Below are positions 8,578 through 17,629 of a DNA stretch of 64,000 nt, one piece after another. Under the pieces are notes generated by a model. That model made no database searches and was not told the DNA's origin. It worked only from the letters and a program-made list of their open reading frames with translations. How positions within the stretch are numbered: position 1 is the stretch's first letter; the number at the start of each line of letters is the position of its first letter. The stretch spans positions 17,396 to 81,395 of the forward strand of contig DDUV01000094.1 in the NCBI GenBank assembly GCA_002344975.1, in the 5' to 3' direction. The DNA is from Saprospiraceae bacterium UBA2329 (GTDB lineage: Bacteria > Bacteroidota > Bacteroidia > Chitinophagales > Saprospiraceae). The translations under genes and the position numbers were made by a program.

Positions 8578-10128
8578 ATGTCGCAGCAAGCCGATCAATT
8601 CAAAAAATTAGTTTCCCATTGCAAAGAATACGGGTTTATTTTTCCTTCCAGCGAAATATATGATGGTCTCAGCGCAGTATATGATTACGGACCTTACGGC
8701 GCCGAACTGAAAAACAACATCAAGTCTTACTGGTGGAAAGCAATGGTGCAAATGCACGAAAACATCGTGGGCCTCGACGCCGCCATCTTTATGCACCCCC
8801 TCACCTGGAAGGCTTCCGGCCATGTGGACGCCTTCAACGACCCGCTCATTGACAACAAAGACAGCAAAAAACGCTACCGCGCCGACCAACTCATCGAGGG
8901 CCACCTGGACAAGATTGAGGAGAAAATGAACAAGGAGGTGGAAAAGGCCCTCAAGCGTTTCGGCGACAGCTTCGACGAGGCCATGTACCGCCAAACCAAT
9001 CCCCGCGTGCTGGAGTACCAACAACAGTACGATGCCATCCTCGAGCGTTTCACCAAAGCCACCGCTGCCGGCGACATGGCCGAACTCAAGGCCATCATTG
9101 ACGATCTGGAAATAGCCGACCCCGACACCGGCTCGCGCAACTGGACCGAAGTGCGCCAGTTCAACCTCATGTTTTCCACGCAGTTGGGCAACATCGCCGG
9201 CGAAGACGGCAAGCTCTATCTCCGCCCGGAAACAGCGCAGGGCATCTTCGTCAATTTCCTCAACGTACACAAAACCACCCGCCAGAAAGTCCCCTTCGGC
9301 ATCGCGCAGATCGGCAAGGCTTTCCGCAATGAGATCGTGGCCCGGCAGTTCATCTTCCGCATGCGCGAGTTTGAACAAATGGAAATGCAGTTCTTCCTGC
9401 GCCCCGGCGAGGAAATGAAATGGTACGCATACTGGAAAGAAGCCCGCATGAAATGGCATCTGGCGCTGGGTACGCCGGCTGAAAAACTGCGATTCAAAGA
9501 CCACGACAACCTGGCCCACTACGCCAATGCCGCCGTGGACATTCAGTTCGATTTTCCCTTCGGTTTCAAAGAGTTGGAAGGCATTCACTCCCGCACCGAC
9601 TTCGACCTCAGCAGCCATCAGGAGTTGTCGGGCAAAAAAATGCAGTATTTCGACTCCGAACTCAACGAAAACTATGTGCCGTATGTGGTGGAAACCTCCG
9701 TCGGCTGCGACCGCATGTTTTTGGCCCTGATGAGCCAGGCGCTTCAGGAAGAAAGCGTGCCCGACGCCAAAGGGGAAGACGCCACGCGTACCGTGCTGCG
9801 CCTGCATCCGGCTCTGGCACCCGTGAAATGCGCCGTGCTGCCGCTGCTTAAAAACAAAGAAGAACTCACCGGGAAGGCCCGCGAGGTATTTGACAGCCTC
9901 AAGCATTCCTTCCTTTGCCAATACGACGAAAAAGATGCCATTGGTCGCCGCTACCGCCGGCAGGACGCCATCGGCACGCCGTTCTGCGTCACCATTGACT
10001 TCGACACGCTGCAAGACGATACGGTCACCATCCGCGAGCGCGACTCCATGCAACAGGAGCGCGTTCATATCAGCAAGGTGGAGGCCATCGTGCGGGAGCG
10101 CACCGATATGTCGGTGTTGTTCCGGTAG
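8578..10128 (+). CDS. glyS: Glycyl-tRNA synthetase, dimeric type
   Basis: Class II aminoacyl-tRNA synthetase of 516 residues that charges tRNA-Gly. It is the single-chain alpha2 type shared with eukaryotes and archaea, not the bacterial GlyQ/GlyS type. Class II motif 2 is visible in the stretch RPETAQGIF through KAFRNEI (about residues 218-255), and motif 3 with ETSVGCDRMFLAL near residue 370. The C-terminal anticodon-binding domain (about 395-510) contains GRRYRRQDAIGTPFCVTID. The start at 8578 fits the family; the longer open frame from 8371 overlaps the preceding gene in another frame. Confidence 0.96.
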   Translation: MSQQADQFKKLVSHCKEYGFIFPSSEIYDGLSAVYDYGPYGAELKNNIKSYWWKAMVQMHENIVGLDAAIFMHPLTWKASGHVDAFNDPLIDNKDSKKRYRADQLIEGHLDKIEEKMNKEVEKALKRFGDSFDEAMYRQTNPRVLEYQQQYDAILERFTKATAAGDMAELKAIIDDLEIADPDTGSRNWTEVRQFNLMFSTQLGNIAGEDGKLYLRPETAQGIFVNFLNVHKTTRQKVPFGIAQIGKAFRNEIVARQFIFRMREFEQMEMQFFLRPGEEMKWYAYWKEARMKWHLALGTPAEKLRFKDHDNLAHYANAAVDIQFDFPFGFKELEGIHSRTDFDLSSHQELSGKKMQYFDSELNENYVPYVVETSVGCDRMFLALMSQALQEESVPDAKGEDATRTVLRLHPALAPVKCAVLPLLKNKEELTGKAREVFDSLKHSFLCQYDEKDAIGRRYRRQDAIGTPFCVTIDFDTLQDDTVTIRERDSMQQERVHISKVEAIVRERTDMSVLFR

Positions 10129-10143
10129 GACTTTTCGCATAGC

Positions 10144-10361
10144 GAACATGAGTCATCCCGAATTTTGTAAATGATCTCGGAGAGATCAAATATTTGTAGA
10201 TCAACAAATTAAAATGCGTGACGACCTCGGAGAGGTCGAACATGAACATGCCAAAATAACACGTTGTGCGACCTCTCCGAGGTCGAAAAAACCGTTATTG
10301 AGGCATTTCTACAAATCTATGACCTCTCCGAGGTCGAAAATTCGGGATGACTCATGTTTAC
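10144..10361. repeat. Composite palindromic repeat element
   Basis: The 345 bases between glyS and porZ hold a nested inverted repeat. The outer arms (about 10144-10200 and 10308-10361) match over 22 bases, AACATGAGTCATCCCGAATT plus TT. Within the element the 15-base palindrome GACCTCGGAGAGGTC or its variant occurs four times: 10173-10187, 10223-10237, 10270-10284 and 10321-10335. No open frame is inside. It resembles a non-autonomous MITE or a REP cluster. The remainder up to 10473 shows nothing clear. Confidence 0.85.
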
Positions 10362-10473
10362 TAAGGAAAGTTGCCTGATTCCGACCTGCTATAAAATCCC
10401 CCGCGCAGGCAATAACGGCGGCTTGGTTCAGGTTATTCCCGGCAGAAGTTTTGGATAACCAACCAACAGGATC

Positions 10474-12819
10474 ATGCGCATTTTTTTACTTATCGGCCTT
10501 CTCGCCGCAGCCGTTTATTCAGAGGCTCAAAATCCCTTAGCCATCGGGCAATGGCGCTCGCACCTGCCCTTCCGTTTCGGCAAGGCGGTAACGCAGAGCA
10601 ACACAAAAATCTATTACTCAGCGGATCAGGCATTGCTGGCATTGGACAAATCCGACCGCTCGGCGGAATTCATTACCAAAGTGGAGGGCCTCAGCAATGC
10701 GGGCATAGACATTGTGAAGTACCACCCCGGCAGCGACGTACTGGCAGTGGTGTATAGCAACAGCGTGATAGATTTGGTGAAAACCAACGAAATTGTAACC
10801 CTCAACCAGATACGGAATTTTACCAATCTGCCCGGTCAGAAAAAAGTGAACGGCGTGTTCACCCTCGGCGCTGCACAGATGTATCTGGCGGCCAGTTACG
10901 GCGTGTCGTTGCTCAATCTGGCGCGCAACGAATTTGAGTTTACCACCTTCACCGGCATCTCCGTCAATAGCGTGGCGGTACTCAACAACATCATCTATGC
11001 CGCTACCAACGAGGGTATTTATCGCTCGCCGGCGGGAGGTCTCAACATCGCAGATTTCGGCAACTGGACGCTTTTAGGCCCCGATCAGGGTTTCCCCGAA
11101 GATTATCGCTCCACGGCATTAGTGGTGTGGAACAACCGCCTGTATGCCGACGTAAACAACGACGTGATGCGCCTCGGCGATCAGGGAGCCGAGTTGTTTC
11201 ACTCCGGGCAAGGGGTGCCGTTGCGGTTTTTGAGCGCCGAAGGACAGCGCCTGCTGGCGGGGTTCGGCAACTGCACGTCTTCGGGGTGTACCAATGCGCG
11301 GGTGACGTACTTTGAGAGCAGTGGCGTTACCGGAAATCTGGCGGGCGGCTGCGTGAGCGTGCCCTTGTATGCTCTGGAAGATCAGCAGGGCAGGATATGG
11401 TTTGCCGATGCTTTCAACGGCTTTCGATTGGTCAACAATGTAAATGACCCGGTTTGCACCATCATGGAGTTCAACACGCCCAGAACGCCCAATAACTACC
11501 AGATCAAAATAAGGAAAGATGAAGTATGGGTGGCCGCCGGCGGCGTAGATCAGACTTTCACGGCCAGAGGATCGCGGCAGGGCTTCTACTCGCTCATAGA
11601 TGGGATTTGGAACGCCTACACGCCGGAAAACGTGCCCGTATTGCGCGGCGAAAACCCCAATGATTCCAACGACGACCTCACCGACTTCCTGTCCATCGCC
11701 TTCCATCCCGGCAACGGCAAGATTTATGCCGCCTCCTTCCGGGAAGGGCTGATTGAATTTGACGGGCAACAAAGTTTTCAGCTATTCAATGAAAACAACT
11801 CCTCGCTGGGCAATGCCGTCGGCGACGAAGCCCGCACCCGCGTGGCCAGCCTGGCTTTCGATAAAGACAACAACCTTTGGATGTCGAACCACCGGGCAGC
11901 GCGGCCCATTTCCGTGCTCAAAAAGGATGGTACCTGGCAAAACTTTGCTCCATCCTGCGACCTCACAGAAATTCACCAGATGGCCATTGACCTGTCGGGC
12001 AACAAGTGGTTTGTAAGCAGCAATCAGGCGACGGGCGTGCTGGTGTTCAATGAAGGCAATTTAGAAACAAACGGCGACGAGCGCTGTCGCGTCATCTCGC
12101 AATCCAACAGCAAACTGCCCTCTAACGTGACCAACTGCTTAGCCGTTGACCTCGACGGCGACGTGTGGGTAGGTACGGCGCAGGGCGTCGTTATTTTTGA
12201 ATGCGGCGATCCTTTTAATACGGAATGTGTGGGCACTATCCGGTCGGTGGAGCGCAACGGCTTTCTGGGCGAACTGCTCGGCACGGAAGACGTGTTGACC
12301 ATCTCGGTGGACGGCGCCGACCGCAAATGGGTGGGCACGCGCAACGGCGTTTACCTGCTCTCGCCCGATGGCAGGGAAGAAATCCATCATTTTACGATTG
12401 ACAATTCGCCGTTGCCCGACAATACAGTGGCCTCCATCGGCATAGATTCCATCAGCGGCGAAGTGTTTTTCGGCACGCTGCGGGGCATCGTTTCTTATCG
12501 CTCGGATGCTACGGTGGGCACTCGTTTTCAAAATGAGGAAGTGCTGGTTTTTCCCAATCCGGTGCGCCCGGAGTACGAAGGCCCCATTGCCATCAAGGGC
12601 TTGACGCGAGAAGCCGTGGTGAAAATTACGGACGTACACGGGCAGCTTGTTTTTGAAACAAGAGCGCTGGGCGGTCAGGCCATTTGGGACGGGCGCGACT
12701 TCAACGGGCGCCGGGCGCCTACGGGCGTGTATCTCGTTTTTGCGGTGAGCAATCCGAGGTTTTCGGGCTTTACGGGCAAACCGGAGACGGCTACTGCAAA
12801 GATATTGTTTGTGAATTAG
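10474..12819 (+). CDS. porZ: PorZ, type IX secretion beta-propeller protein
   Basis: A 781-residue exported protein with a signal peptide (residues 1-18, ending YSEAQ). The first domain opens with IGQWRSHLPF and continues with GLSNAGIDIVKYHP and an ID-rich strand, the pattern of the PorZ N-terminal beta-propeller. More propeller repeats follow (KWVGTRNGVYLLSP, DVWVGTAQGVVIF), about 12 to 14 blades in two propellers. The C-terminal 90 residues, from VLVFPNPVRP, form the type IX sorting-like domain that PorZ keeps uncleaved. In Porphyromonas PorZ belongs to the surface attachment complex with PorU, PorV and PorQ and presents A-LPS for cargo anchoring. No other por gene adjoins it here. Confidence 0.85.
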   Translation: MRIFLLIGLLAAAVYSEAQNPLAIGQWRSHLPFRFGKAVTQSNTKIYYSADQALLALDKSDRSAEFITKVEGLSNAGIDIVKYHPGSDVLAVVYSNSVIDLVKTNEIVTLNQIRNFTNLPGQKKVNGVFTLGAAQMYLAASYGVSLLNLARNEFEFTTFTGISVNSVAVLNNIIYAATNEGIYRSPAGGLNIADFGNWTLLGPDQGFPEDYRSTALVVWNNRLYADVNNDVMRLGDQGAELFHSGQGVPLRFLSAEGQRLLAGFGNCTSSGCTNARVTYFESSGVTGNLAGGCVSVPLYALEDQQGRIWFADAFNGFRLVNNVNDPVCTIMEFNTPRTPNNYQIKIRKDEVWVAAGGVDQTFTARGSRQGFYSLIDGIWNAYTPENVPVLRGENPNDSNDDLTDFLSIAFHPGNGKIYAASFREGLIEFDGQQSFQLFNENNSSLGNAVGDEARTRVASLAFDKDNNLWMSNHRAARPISVLKKDGTWQNFAPSCDLTEIHQMAIDLSGNKWFVSSNQATGVLVFNEGNLETNGDERCRVISQSNSKLPSNVTNCLAVDLDGDVWVGTAQGVVIFECGDPFNTECVGTIRSVERNGFLGELLGTEDVLTISVDGADRKWVGTRNGVYLLSPDGREEIHHFTIDNSPLPDNTVASIGIDSISGEVFFGTLRGIVSYRSDATVGTRFQNEEVLVFPNPVRPEYEGPIAIKGLTREAVVKITDVHGQLVFETRALGGQAIWDGRDFNGRRAPTGVYLVFAVSNPRFSGFTGKPETATAKILFVN

Positions 12820-13015
12820 GGAGCGGGCGGGGACGGCTGCAAGCCTCAAGCCTCAAGCTAATGGCTGCAAATGAGGAATGCGCCATCAGCTTGCGTTGCG
12901 CGCGTGAGGGGGCCGACGGGAGGACGACGCGAGGAGGACGACCAAGGCACCCGACGGCACCTCAGCTTCTATAAGAGTGCCGGCACGCCTCAAAAATCAG
13001 TTATGCACTGCTACC

Positions 13016-13747
13016 TCAAAACCTTGTGGCGATATAGTACGGCAGCATGAGGCGCCAGGTGGGCCAGTCGTGCGGCATATCGGCGCCCCAGATGTCCACT
13101 TCGTGTGGAATGCCTTTGGAATCCAGCATTTTAGAAAATCTCACAGTAGCTTCGGGGGTTTCCCAGGCGCCGGAGCCGGTGAGGATGTGGATGTGTTGGC
13201 TCTTGCGGATGTGCCCCAGCCAGTACTCGTCGTTGAGGTTGGGCAGGTACTGCATGGGCGAGTTGAAATACACGTCCTGATCGTGGTAGCCGCCGGTGTA
13301 AGAGCCGAGTTCGTAGTCGCCGCTCATGGCAATGACGCCGTCAATGAGGTCGGGGCGGCGGAAGAACAGGTTGGCGGCGTGCAGGGCGCCCAGCGATGCT
13401 CCGGTGAGGATGAGCGGGGTATCGGCACTGGTTTTGTGCTTGATGAAGGGCACCACTTCTTTGTAAACATAGTCGTTGAACTGCACGTGGCGGATGCTCT
13501 TGTGGCGCGGGTGCATACGCGGGTTGAGCCAGCTTTCGGAGTTGATGCTGTTGATGGAAAAGACTTTGATCTTGCCGGCTTCGATGTGCGGCTTGAGCAC
13601 GTCTATCATCAGAAAGCGCTCGTATTCAAGATAATCGGCAGCAGCGGTGGGCAGCAGCAACAGGGAGAAGCCGTAGTGGCCGTACACGGCAATTTCCATG
13701 TTTTTGTTGAGGTGCGGGCTGTACCAGGAGTGGATTTCACGGTTCAT
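13016..13747 (-). CDS. Alpha/beta-hydrolase, putative esterase family
   Basis: 243 residues of the esterase D/Fes-like family (putative esterase, PF00756). The nucleophile elbow is GASLGA with Ser118; a His-Asp pair near the C-terminus (MPHDWPTW) supplies the likely catalytic His. No signal peptide, so it is probably cytoplasmic. The natural substrate cannot be told. The frame is open to 13804 but the ATG at 13747 (MNREIHSWYS) matches the usual family start. It is 69 bases downstream of ileS on the same strand and could be cotranscribed. Confidence 0.85.
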   Translation of the reverse strand: MNREIHSWYSPHLNKNMEIAVYGHYGFSLLLLPTAAADYLEYERFLMIDVLKPHIEAGKIKVFSINSINSESWLNPRMHPRHKSIRHVQFNDYVYKEVVPFIKHKTSADTPLILTGASLGALHAANLFFRRPDLIDGVIAMSGDYELGSYTGGYHDQDVYFNSPMQYLPNLNDEYWLGHIRKSQHIHILTGSGAWETPEATVRFSKMLDSKGIPHEVDIWGADMPHDWPTWRLMLPYYIATRF

Positions 13748-13816
13748 AAAGCGGTTATTTTTTGCAAAGAAACAAGATTGGCAAAGATTATCAAAGTGGA
13801 GCACAAAAAAGCCGCA

Positions 13817-16800
13817 TCATTCCGGGCGCTCCACCTGAATGCGCACGGTCACATCGCCGGCCAGTTCCACCGCTTCGCCGTCGGCAAGCTCGTCGGTTAA
13901 GTTCAGCTCATCGGCTAAGGTTTCGCCCATGATATAGACGCTGAACTGAGCAATGGCCGGCGCCACCAATTCGTGGCGTTCTACGGTGACGACAATGCGG
14001 TCGGTCACGTTGTAGTCGCGCTCTTTGCGGATGTTTTGAATGCGGTTGACCAAATCCCGTGCGGCGCCCTCTGCTTCGAGTTCCGGCGTCAGCGTCACAT
14101 CCAATGCCACGGTGATCTCGCCGTCGGTGGCTACCATCCAGCCGGGTATGTCTTCGGTGACGATGTCCAAATCTTCGGGTTCGAGGTCAAAAGCCTGGCC
14201 TTCTACGGTGATGGCGAGGGTTTTGCTGCGCTCGAAGGCGTTGATTTGCTCTTGGCTCAGGCCGGCGATGACATCCGCAGCGGCTTTCATGGCTTTGCCG
14301 AGGCGCTTGCCCAGCGTTTTGAAATTCGGCTTGGCTTTTTTGGTAATGATGCCGGAAGTGTCGGTTACATATTCGATTTCTTTGACGTTGATCTCGGCCT
14401 TAATGAGGTCGGCCACGGCATCCACCTGCTCCTGGAACGAAGGATCGAGGATGGGCAGCAGGATTTTTTGGAGCGGCTGGCGCACGCGCAGTTTTTCGCG
14501 TTTGCGCAGCGAGAGGGCCAGCGAGCATATCCGCTGGGCGTAGTCCATGCGCTGCTCCAATGCGGCGTCCACTTTCGTGGAATCGGGTTGCGTGAGGTCG
14601 CTGAGGTGTACCGATTCGTGGCGCAGCGGCGTGCCGGCGGCTTTGGCCTTGTCGCGCAGGGGCGCGGTGAGGTTGCGGTACATCCAGTCGGCGAAGAAAG
14701 GCGCTACCGGTGACGACAACTGCGACACCACCATGAGGCACTCGAAAAGGGTTTGGTAGGCGGCTGTTTTATCTTTGCCGTCGTCGTCGGTGGAGGCTTT
14801 CCAGAAGCGGCGGCGCGAGAGGCGCACATACCAATTGCTGAGGTGCTCGTCCACAAAGTTTTCGATGGCGCGGCAGGCTTTGGTCGGCTCGTAGTCGTCC
14901 ATGGCTTCGCGGAAATCGGCCACGAGGTGGTAGAGTTTGGAGATGATCCAGCGGTCCAATTCGGGGCGCTCCTCGTAGGGCATGACATGGTGTTCGTCCA
15001 TCACAAACTTGTCAATGCCGGCATACATGGCAAAGAAGTTGTAGGTATTGAAAAGCGTGCCGAAAAACTTGTTGCGGCTTTCCACAATGCCGTCGGTGCT
15101 GAACTTGAGGTTCTCCCAGGGATCGGTATTCGACATCATATACCAGCGGGTAGCGTCGGCGCCGTATTGAGCGATGATCTCGAAGGGATTGGCCACATTG
15201 CCCTTTGTTTTCGACATTTTTTCGCCCTTGGCATCCAATACCAAGCCCGTAGAGAGTACATTTTTAAAGGCCACGCTGTTGAAAACCATCGTAGCAATGG
15301 CGTGCAGGGTGTAAAACCAGCCGCGGGTTTGGTCCACGCCCTCGGAAATAAAGTCTGCAGGAAAATTCCCCGCGAATTTATCCTGATTTTCAAATGGGTA
15401 GTGTAGTTGAGCGTAGGGCATCGCTCCGCTGTCGAACCAAACATCAATAAGGTCCAGTTCGCGGCGCATGGGCTGCCCGTCGTCGGTCACCAAAACCACA
15501 TCATCTATATACGGGCGGTGCAGATCGGCGGGTACGTTTTGCTGAAGACCCAGCGCGGCGTTGGCTTTGGCTATTTCCTGCGCCAATTGTTCTACCGAAC
15601 CGATGCACTTCTCCTGCGTAGCGTCGGCGTTGCGCCATATCGGGAGCGGGATGCCCCAGTAGCGCGAGCGCGAGAGGTTCCAGTCCTGGAGGTTTTCGAG
15701 CCACTTGCCGAAACGCCCGTCGCCGGTGGCGGCAGGTTTCCAGTTGATGGTCTGGTTGAGTTCGTACATGCGTTCGCGGGCGGCGGAGGCGCGTATGAAC
15801 CAACTGTCCAGGGGGTAGTACAGCACGGGTTTGTCGGTGCGCCAGCAGTGCGGGTAGTTGTGTACATATTTTTGCACATTGAAGGCCTTGCCGCTTTGTT
15901 TGAGATGCACCGCAATGTCCACGTCCACATTTTCCCAGGCGGGGTCGTTGGTGTAATTCTTGACGTAGCGGCCCGAAAACTCGCCCACCGTGTCTTTAAA
16001 TTTGCCCTGCTTGTCCACCAAAGTGAGTGCGCCGATGCCGTTGGACTTGGCCACGCGCATGTCGTCGGCGCCGAAACTGGGAGCCGTATGCACCACGCCG
16101 GTGCCGTCTTCGGTGGTGACGAAATCGCCAATCAGCACGCGATAAGCCTCTGTGCCGTAGCCATTTGTGCCGAGCAGCGGCTCAATGGGGTTGCCGAAAT
16201 CGAGGAGCGGCTCATAGCGGACGTCTTCAAGTTGATCGGAGAAAATAGGCGCGGAGGATGCCTGTACTTCCGGCTGGTTCTTGCTGCCGAACCATTTGCC
16301 CGTCAAATCCTGCGCCAGCACTACGCTGACCGGCTGCTGGGTGTAGGGATTGGCGGTTTTGATCTTCACATATTCGATGTTTTTGCCGATGGTGAGCGCC
16401 GTATTGGAGGGCAGCGTCCAAGGGGTAGTCGTCCAGGCGAGGATGCGTACATCTTCGTCTTCGGAGTCGTACAGAAAGGCCGATTTTTCGTCTTTCACTA
16501 CTTTAAACATAGCCACGACGGTGGTATCCGACACCTCCTTGTAGCAGCCCGGCAGGTTGAGTTCGTGCGAACTGAGGCCCGTGCCGGCCGCCGGCGAGTA
16601 GGGCTGTATGGTGTAGCCTTTGTAGAGCAGCCCTTTGTCATACAGGCGTTGCAGCAGCCACCACACACTTTCTATGTAATTATTTTCAAAAGTGATGTAC
16701 GGGTGCTCCAGGTCCACCCAGTAGCCCATTTTGCGGGTGATGTCGTCCCATTCGTCTTTAAAACGCATCACGGTTTCGCGGCACTTTTGGTTGTACTCGT

Positions 16801-17137
16801 CCACGGTGATGGTCTTACCGATGTCTTCTTTGGTAATGCCCAGTTCCTTTTCCACGTTGAGTTCGATGGGCAGGCCATGCGTATCCCAGCCGCCTTTGCG
16901 TTCTACGCGCTTGCCCTTGAGGGTCTGGTAGCGACAGAAGAGGTCTTTGATGGTGCGGGCAATGACGTGGTGAATACCGGGCTTGCCGTTGGCGGATGGC
17001 GGGCCTTCGTAAAAGACGAAGTTTTCGGCGCCGTCGCGCTGTTCTATGCTTTGTTTAAAAACATCGTGTTCTTCCCAGAATCGGAGGATGTCTTTATCAA
17101 TTTCGGGCAGGTTGAGATTTTTGTACGTCGGGTACAT
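13817..17137 (-). CDS. ileS: Isoleucyl-tRNA synthetase
   Basis: Class I aminoacyl-tRNA synthetase of 1106 residues that charges tRNA-Ile and edits valine. The HIGH signature appears as GIHH at residues 54-57 after GPPSANGKP, a form usual for the eukaryote-type IleRS of this phylum. KMSKT is at 640-644. The CP1 editing domain lies between (about 190-400) and an anticodon-binding region with WKASTDDDGKDKTAAYQTL follows near residue 770. The C-terminal extension is the longer eukaryote-like type, which in other bacteria goes with mupirocin resistance (known for the class, not shown here). Promoter at 17181-17212. Confidence 0.97.
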   Translation of the reverse strand: MYPTYKNLNLPEIDKDILRFWEEHDVFKQSIEQRDGAENFVFYEGPPSANGKPGIHHVIARTIKDLFCRYQTLKGKRVERKGGWDTHGLPIELNVEKELGITKEDIGKTITVDEYNQKCRETVMRFKDEWDDITRKMGYWVDLEHPYITFENNYIESVWWLLQRLYDKGLLYKGYTIQPYSPAAGTGLSSHELNLPGCYKEVSDTTVVAMFKVVKDEKSAFLYDSEDEDVRILAWTTTPWTLPSNTALTIGKNIEYVKIKTANPYTQQPVSVVLAQDLTGKWFGSKNQPEVQASSAPIFSDQLEDVRYEPLLDFGNPIEPLLGTNGYGTEAYRVLIGDFVTTEDGTGVVHTAPSFGADDMRVAKSNGIGALTLVDKQGKFKDTVGEFSGRYVKNYTNDPAWENVDVDIAVHLKQSGKAFNVQKYVHNYPHCWRTDKPVLYYPLDSWFIRASAARERMYELNQTINWKPAATGDGRFGKWLENLQDWNLSRSRYWGIPLPIWRNADATQEKCIGSVEQLAQEIAKANAALGLQQNVPADLHRPYIDDVVLVTDDGQPMRRELDLIDVWFDSGAMPYAQLHYPFENQDKFAGNFPADFISEGVDQTRGWFYTLHAIATMVFNSVAFKNVLSTGLVLDAKGEKMSKTKGNVANPFEIIAQYGADATRWYMMSNTDPWENLKFSTDGIVESRNKFFGTLFNTYNFFAMYAGIDKFVMDEHHVMPYEERPELDRWIISKLYHLVADFREAMDDYEPTKACRAIENFVDEHLSNWYVRLSRRRFWKASTDDDGKDKTAAYQTLFECLMVVSQLSSPVAPFFADWMYRNLTAPLRDKAKAAGTPLRHESVHLSDLTQPDSTKVDAALEQRMDYAQRICSLALSLRKREKLRVRQPLQKILLPILDPSFQEQVDAVADLIKAEINVKEIEYVTDTSGIITKKAKPNFKTLGKRLGKAMKAAADVIAGLSQEQINAFERSKTLAITVEGQAFDLEPEDLDIVTEDIPGWMVATDGEITVALDVTLTPELEAEGAARDLVNRIQNIRKERDYNVTDRIVVTVERHELVAPAIAQFSVYIMGETLADELNLTDELADGEAVELAGDVTVRIQVERPE

Positions 17138-17180
17138 GGTTTGTGTGCTTAAAAAGTGAAGTGCCAGGCATTACGGGCCG

Positions 17181-17212
17181 CAAAGATAGCGAAAACAAAA
17201 AAGCTCCGGCAA
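17181..17212 (-). promoter_or_regulatory. ileS promoter
   Basis: Minus strand TTG (17212-17210), 21-base spacer and TATCTTTG (17188-17181), 43 bases upstream of the ileS ATG. Its -33 element sits inside the terminator hairpin of the preceding RNA transcript. Confidence 0.7.
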
Positions 17213-17231
17213 GTGCAATCTGCCGGAGCTT
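17192..17231 (-). terminator. Rho-independent terminator
   Basis: The perfect stem AAGCTCCGGCA / TGCCGGAGCTT (17231-17201) with a 9-base loop is followed on the minus strand by TTTTTTG. It ends the small transcript that starts near 17331. The hairpin is also flanked by T residues on the plus strand, so it could work both ways. Confidence 0.85.
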
Positions 17232-17331
17232 TTTCGATTTTCAAAACGCATCAGCTCAGCGATTGCAATGCAAGGCCGGAATAATAATGCTGGTGCGAAT
17301 GATCTGTTGCATACTCTGTAAAATGCTGAAC
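17192..17331 (-). ncRNA. Candidate small RNA of about 135 nt
   Basis: A complete transcription unit without a plausible protein: a strong promoter at 17337-17367, about 100 bases of sequence, and the rho-independent terminator at 17231-17192. The body contains GCATTGCAATCGCTGAGCTG and other self-complementary stretches. The only open frame is a Cys/Arg-rich shadow. It lies between ileS and the tRNA-like RNA. I do not recognise an RNA family. Confidence 0.5.
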
Positions 17332-17336
17332 GACCG

Positions 17337-17367
17337 CAAAGATATGCAGTCGTTCTGAAAAAAACAA
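17337..17367 (-). promoter_or_regulatory. Promoter of the small RNA
   Basis: Minus strand TTG (17367-17365), 20-base spacer, TATCTTTG (17344-17337). The TTG is placed immediately after the 3' end of the tRNA-like RNA and overlaps its T-run. Confidence 0.65.
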
Positions 17368-17369
17368 GC

Positions 17370-17560
17370 TGTGAGAGAAGGATTCGAACCTCCACGAGGC
17401 GGTTAGCAACAGCGCAAATATTTAGAGAGAGCTACTCTCCTCCGAATGGTGGTCAACCCCAGTCGGTGACGCCCGGGCGTCATCGGCGTTACGCTGTGTT
17501 TATCCCTGAGTCCTCACCCCCGAGACAAGAGGGCATGGCTGCCAATTTCATCACCTCACA
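17370..17560 (-). ncRNA. tRNA-Leu-like RNA with very large variable domain
   Basis: On the minus strand a 191-nt cloverleaf can be drawn. The acceptor arms TGTGAGG (17560-17554) and TCTCACA (17376-17370) pair over all 7 positions with one G.T. A class II D-arm ATG-AAATTGGCAGC-CAT follows, closely resembling Bacteroidota tRNA-Leu. The anticodon stem CCCTC/GGGGG closes a 7-base loop TTGTCTC, which would give anticodon GTC. The T-arm is GGAGG-TTCGAAT-CCTTC. Where a variable arm of 4-20 nt should be there are about 110 nt, closed by GAGG/CCTC and ACAGCG/CGCTGT and holding the hairpins TGACGCCCGGGCGTCA and GAGAGTAGCTCTC. CCA is not encoded. The transcript begins about 65 nt upstream. It is not a normal tRNA, nor tmRNA, SRP or 6S RNA. 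Confidence 0.65.
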
Positions 17561-17625
17561 ATGTAGTGGCCGGTAGCGCGTTCATACTGCTCGCCGGCTG
17601 CCTGTGCAGCGCTTTCGTTACCGAC
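17561..17625 (-). ncRNA. 5' leader of the tRNA-like transcript
   Basis: Between the predicted transcription start (about 17624) and the cloverleaf lies a leader that can form its own hairpin: GGTA and GCGC (minus strand, about 17622-17606) pair with GCGCTACC (about 17580-17573). Whether it is processed off is unknown. Confidence 0.4.
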
Positions 17626-17629
17626 GGTG

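Noticed and set aside
8608..10149. 513-codon open frame on the strand opposite glyS
   Set aside because: Mirror of a highly conserved synthetase gene; composition is His/Val-rich without motifs and no promoter or partner supports it.
15407..17152. 581-codon open frame opposite ileS
   Set aside because: Antisense shadow created by codon bias of ileS; no recognisable domain.
17370..17560. tmRNA (ssrA) as identity for the tRNA-like RNA
   Set aside because: The T-arm looked like a tmRNA end, but an anticodon arm is present, the acceptor 5' strand is 183 nt away with a tRNA-Leu D-arm, and no tag peptide frame ending in ALAA was found.
17370..17560. Ordinary tRNA-Leu or tRNA-Ser gene, or one with a group I intron
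   Set aside because: The insert lies in the variable arm and not in the anticodon loop, is shorter than group I introns, and the anticodon position reads GUC.
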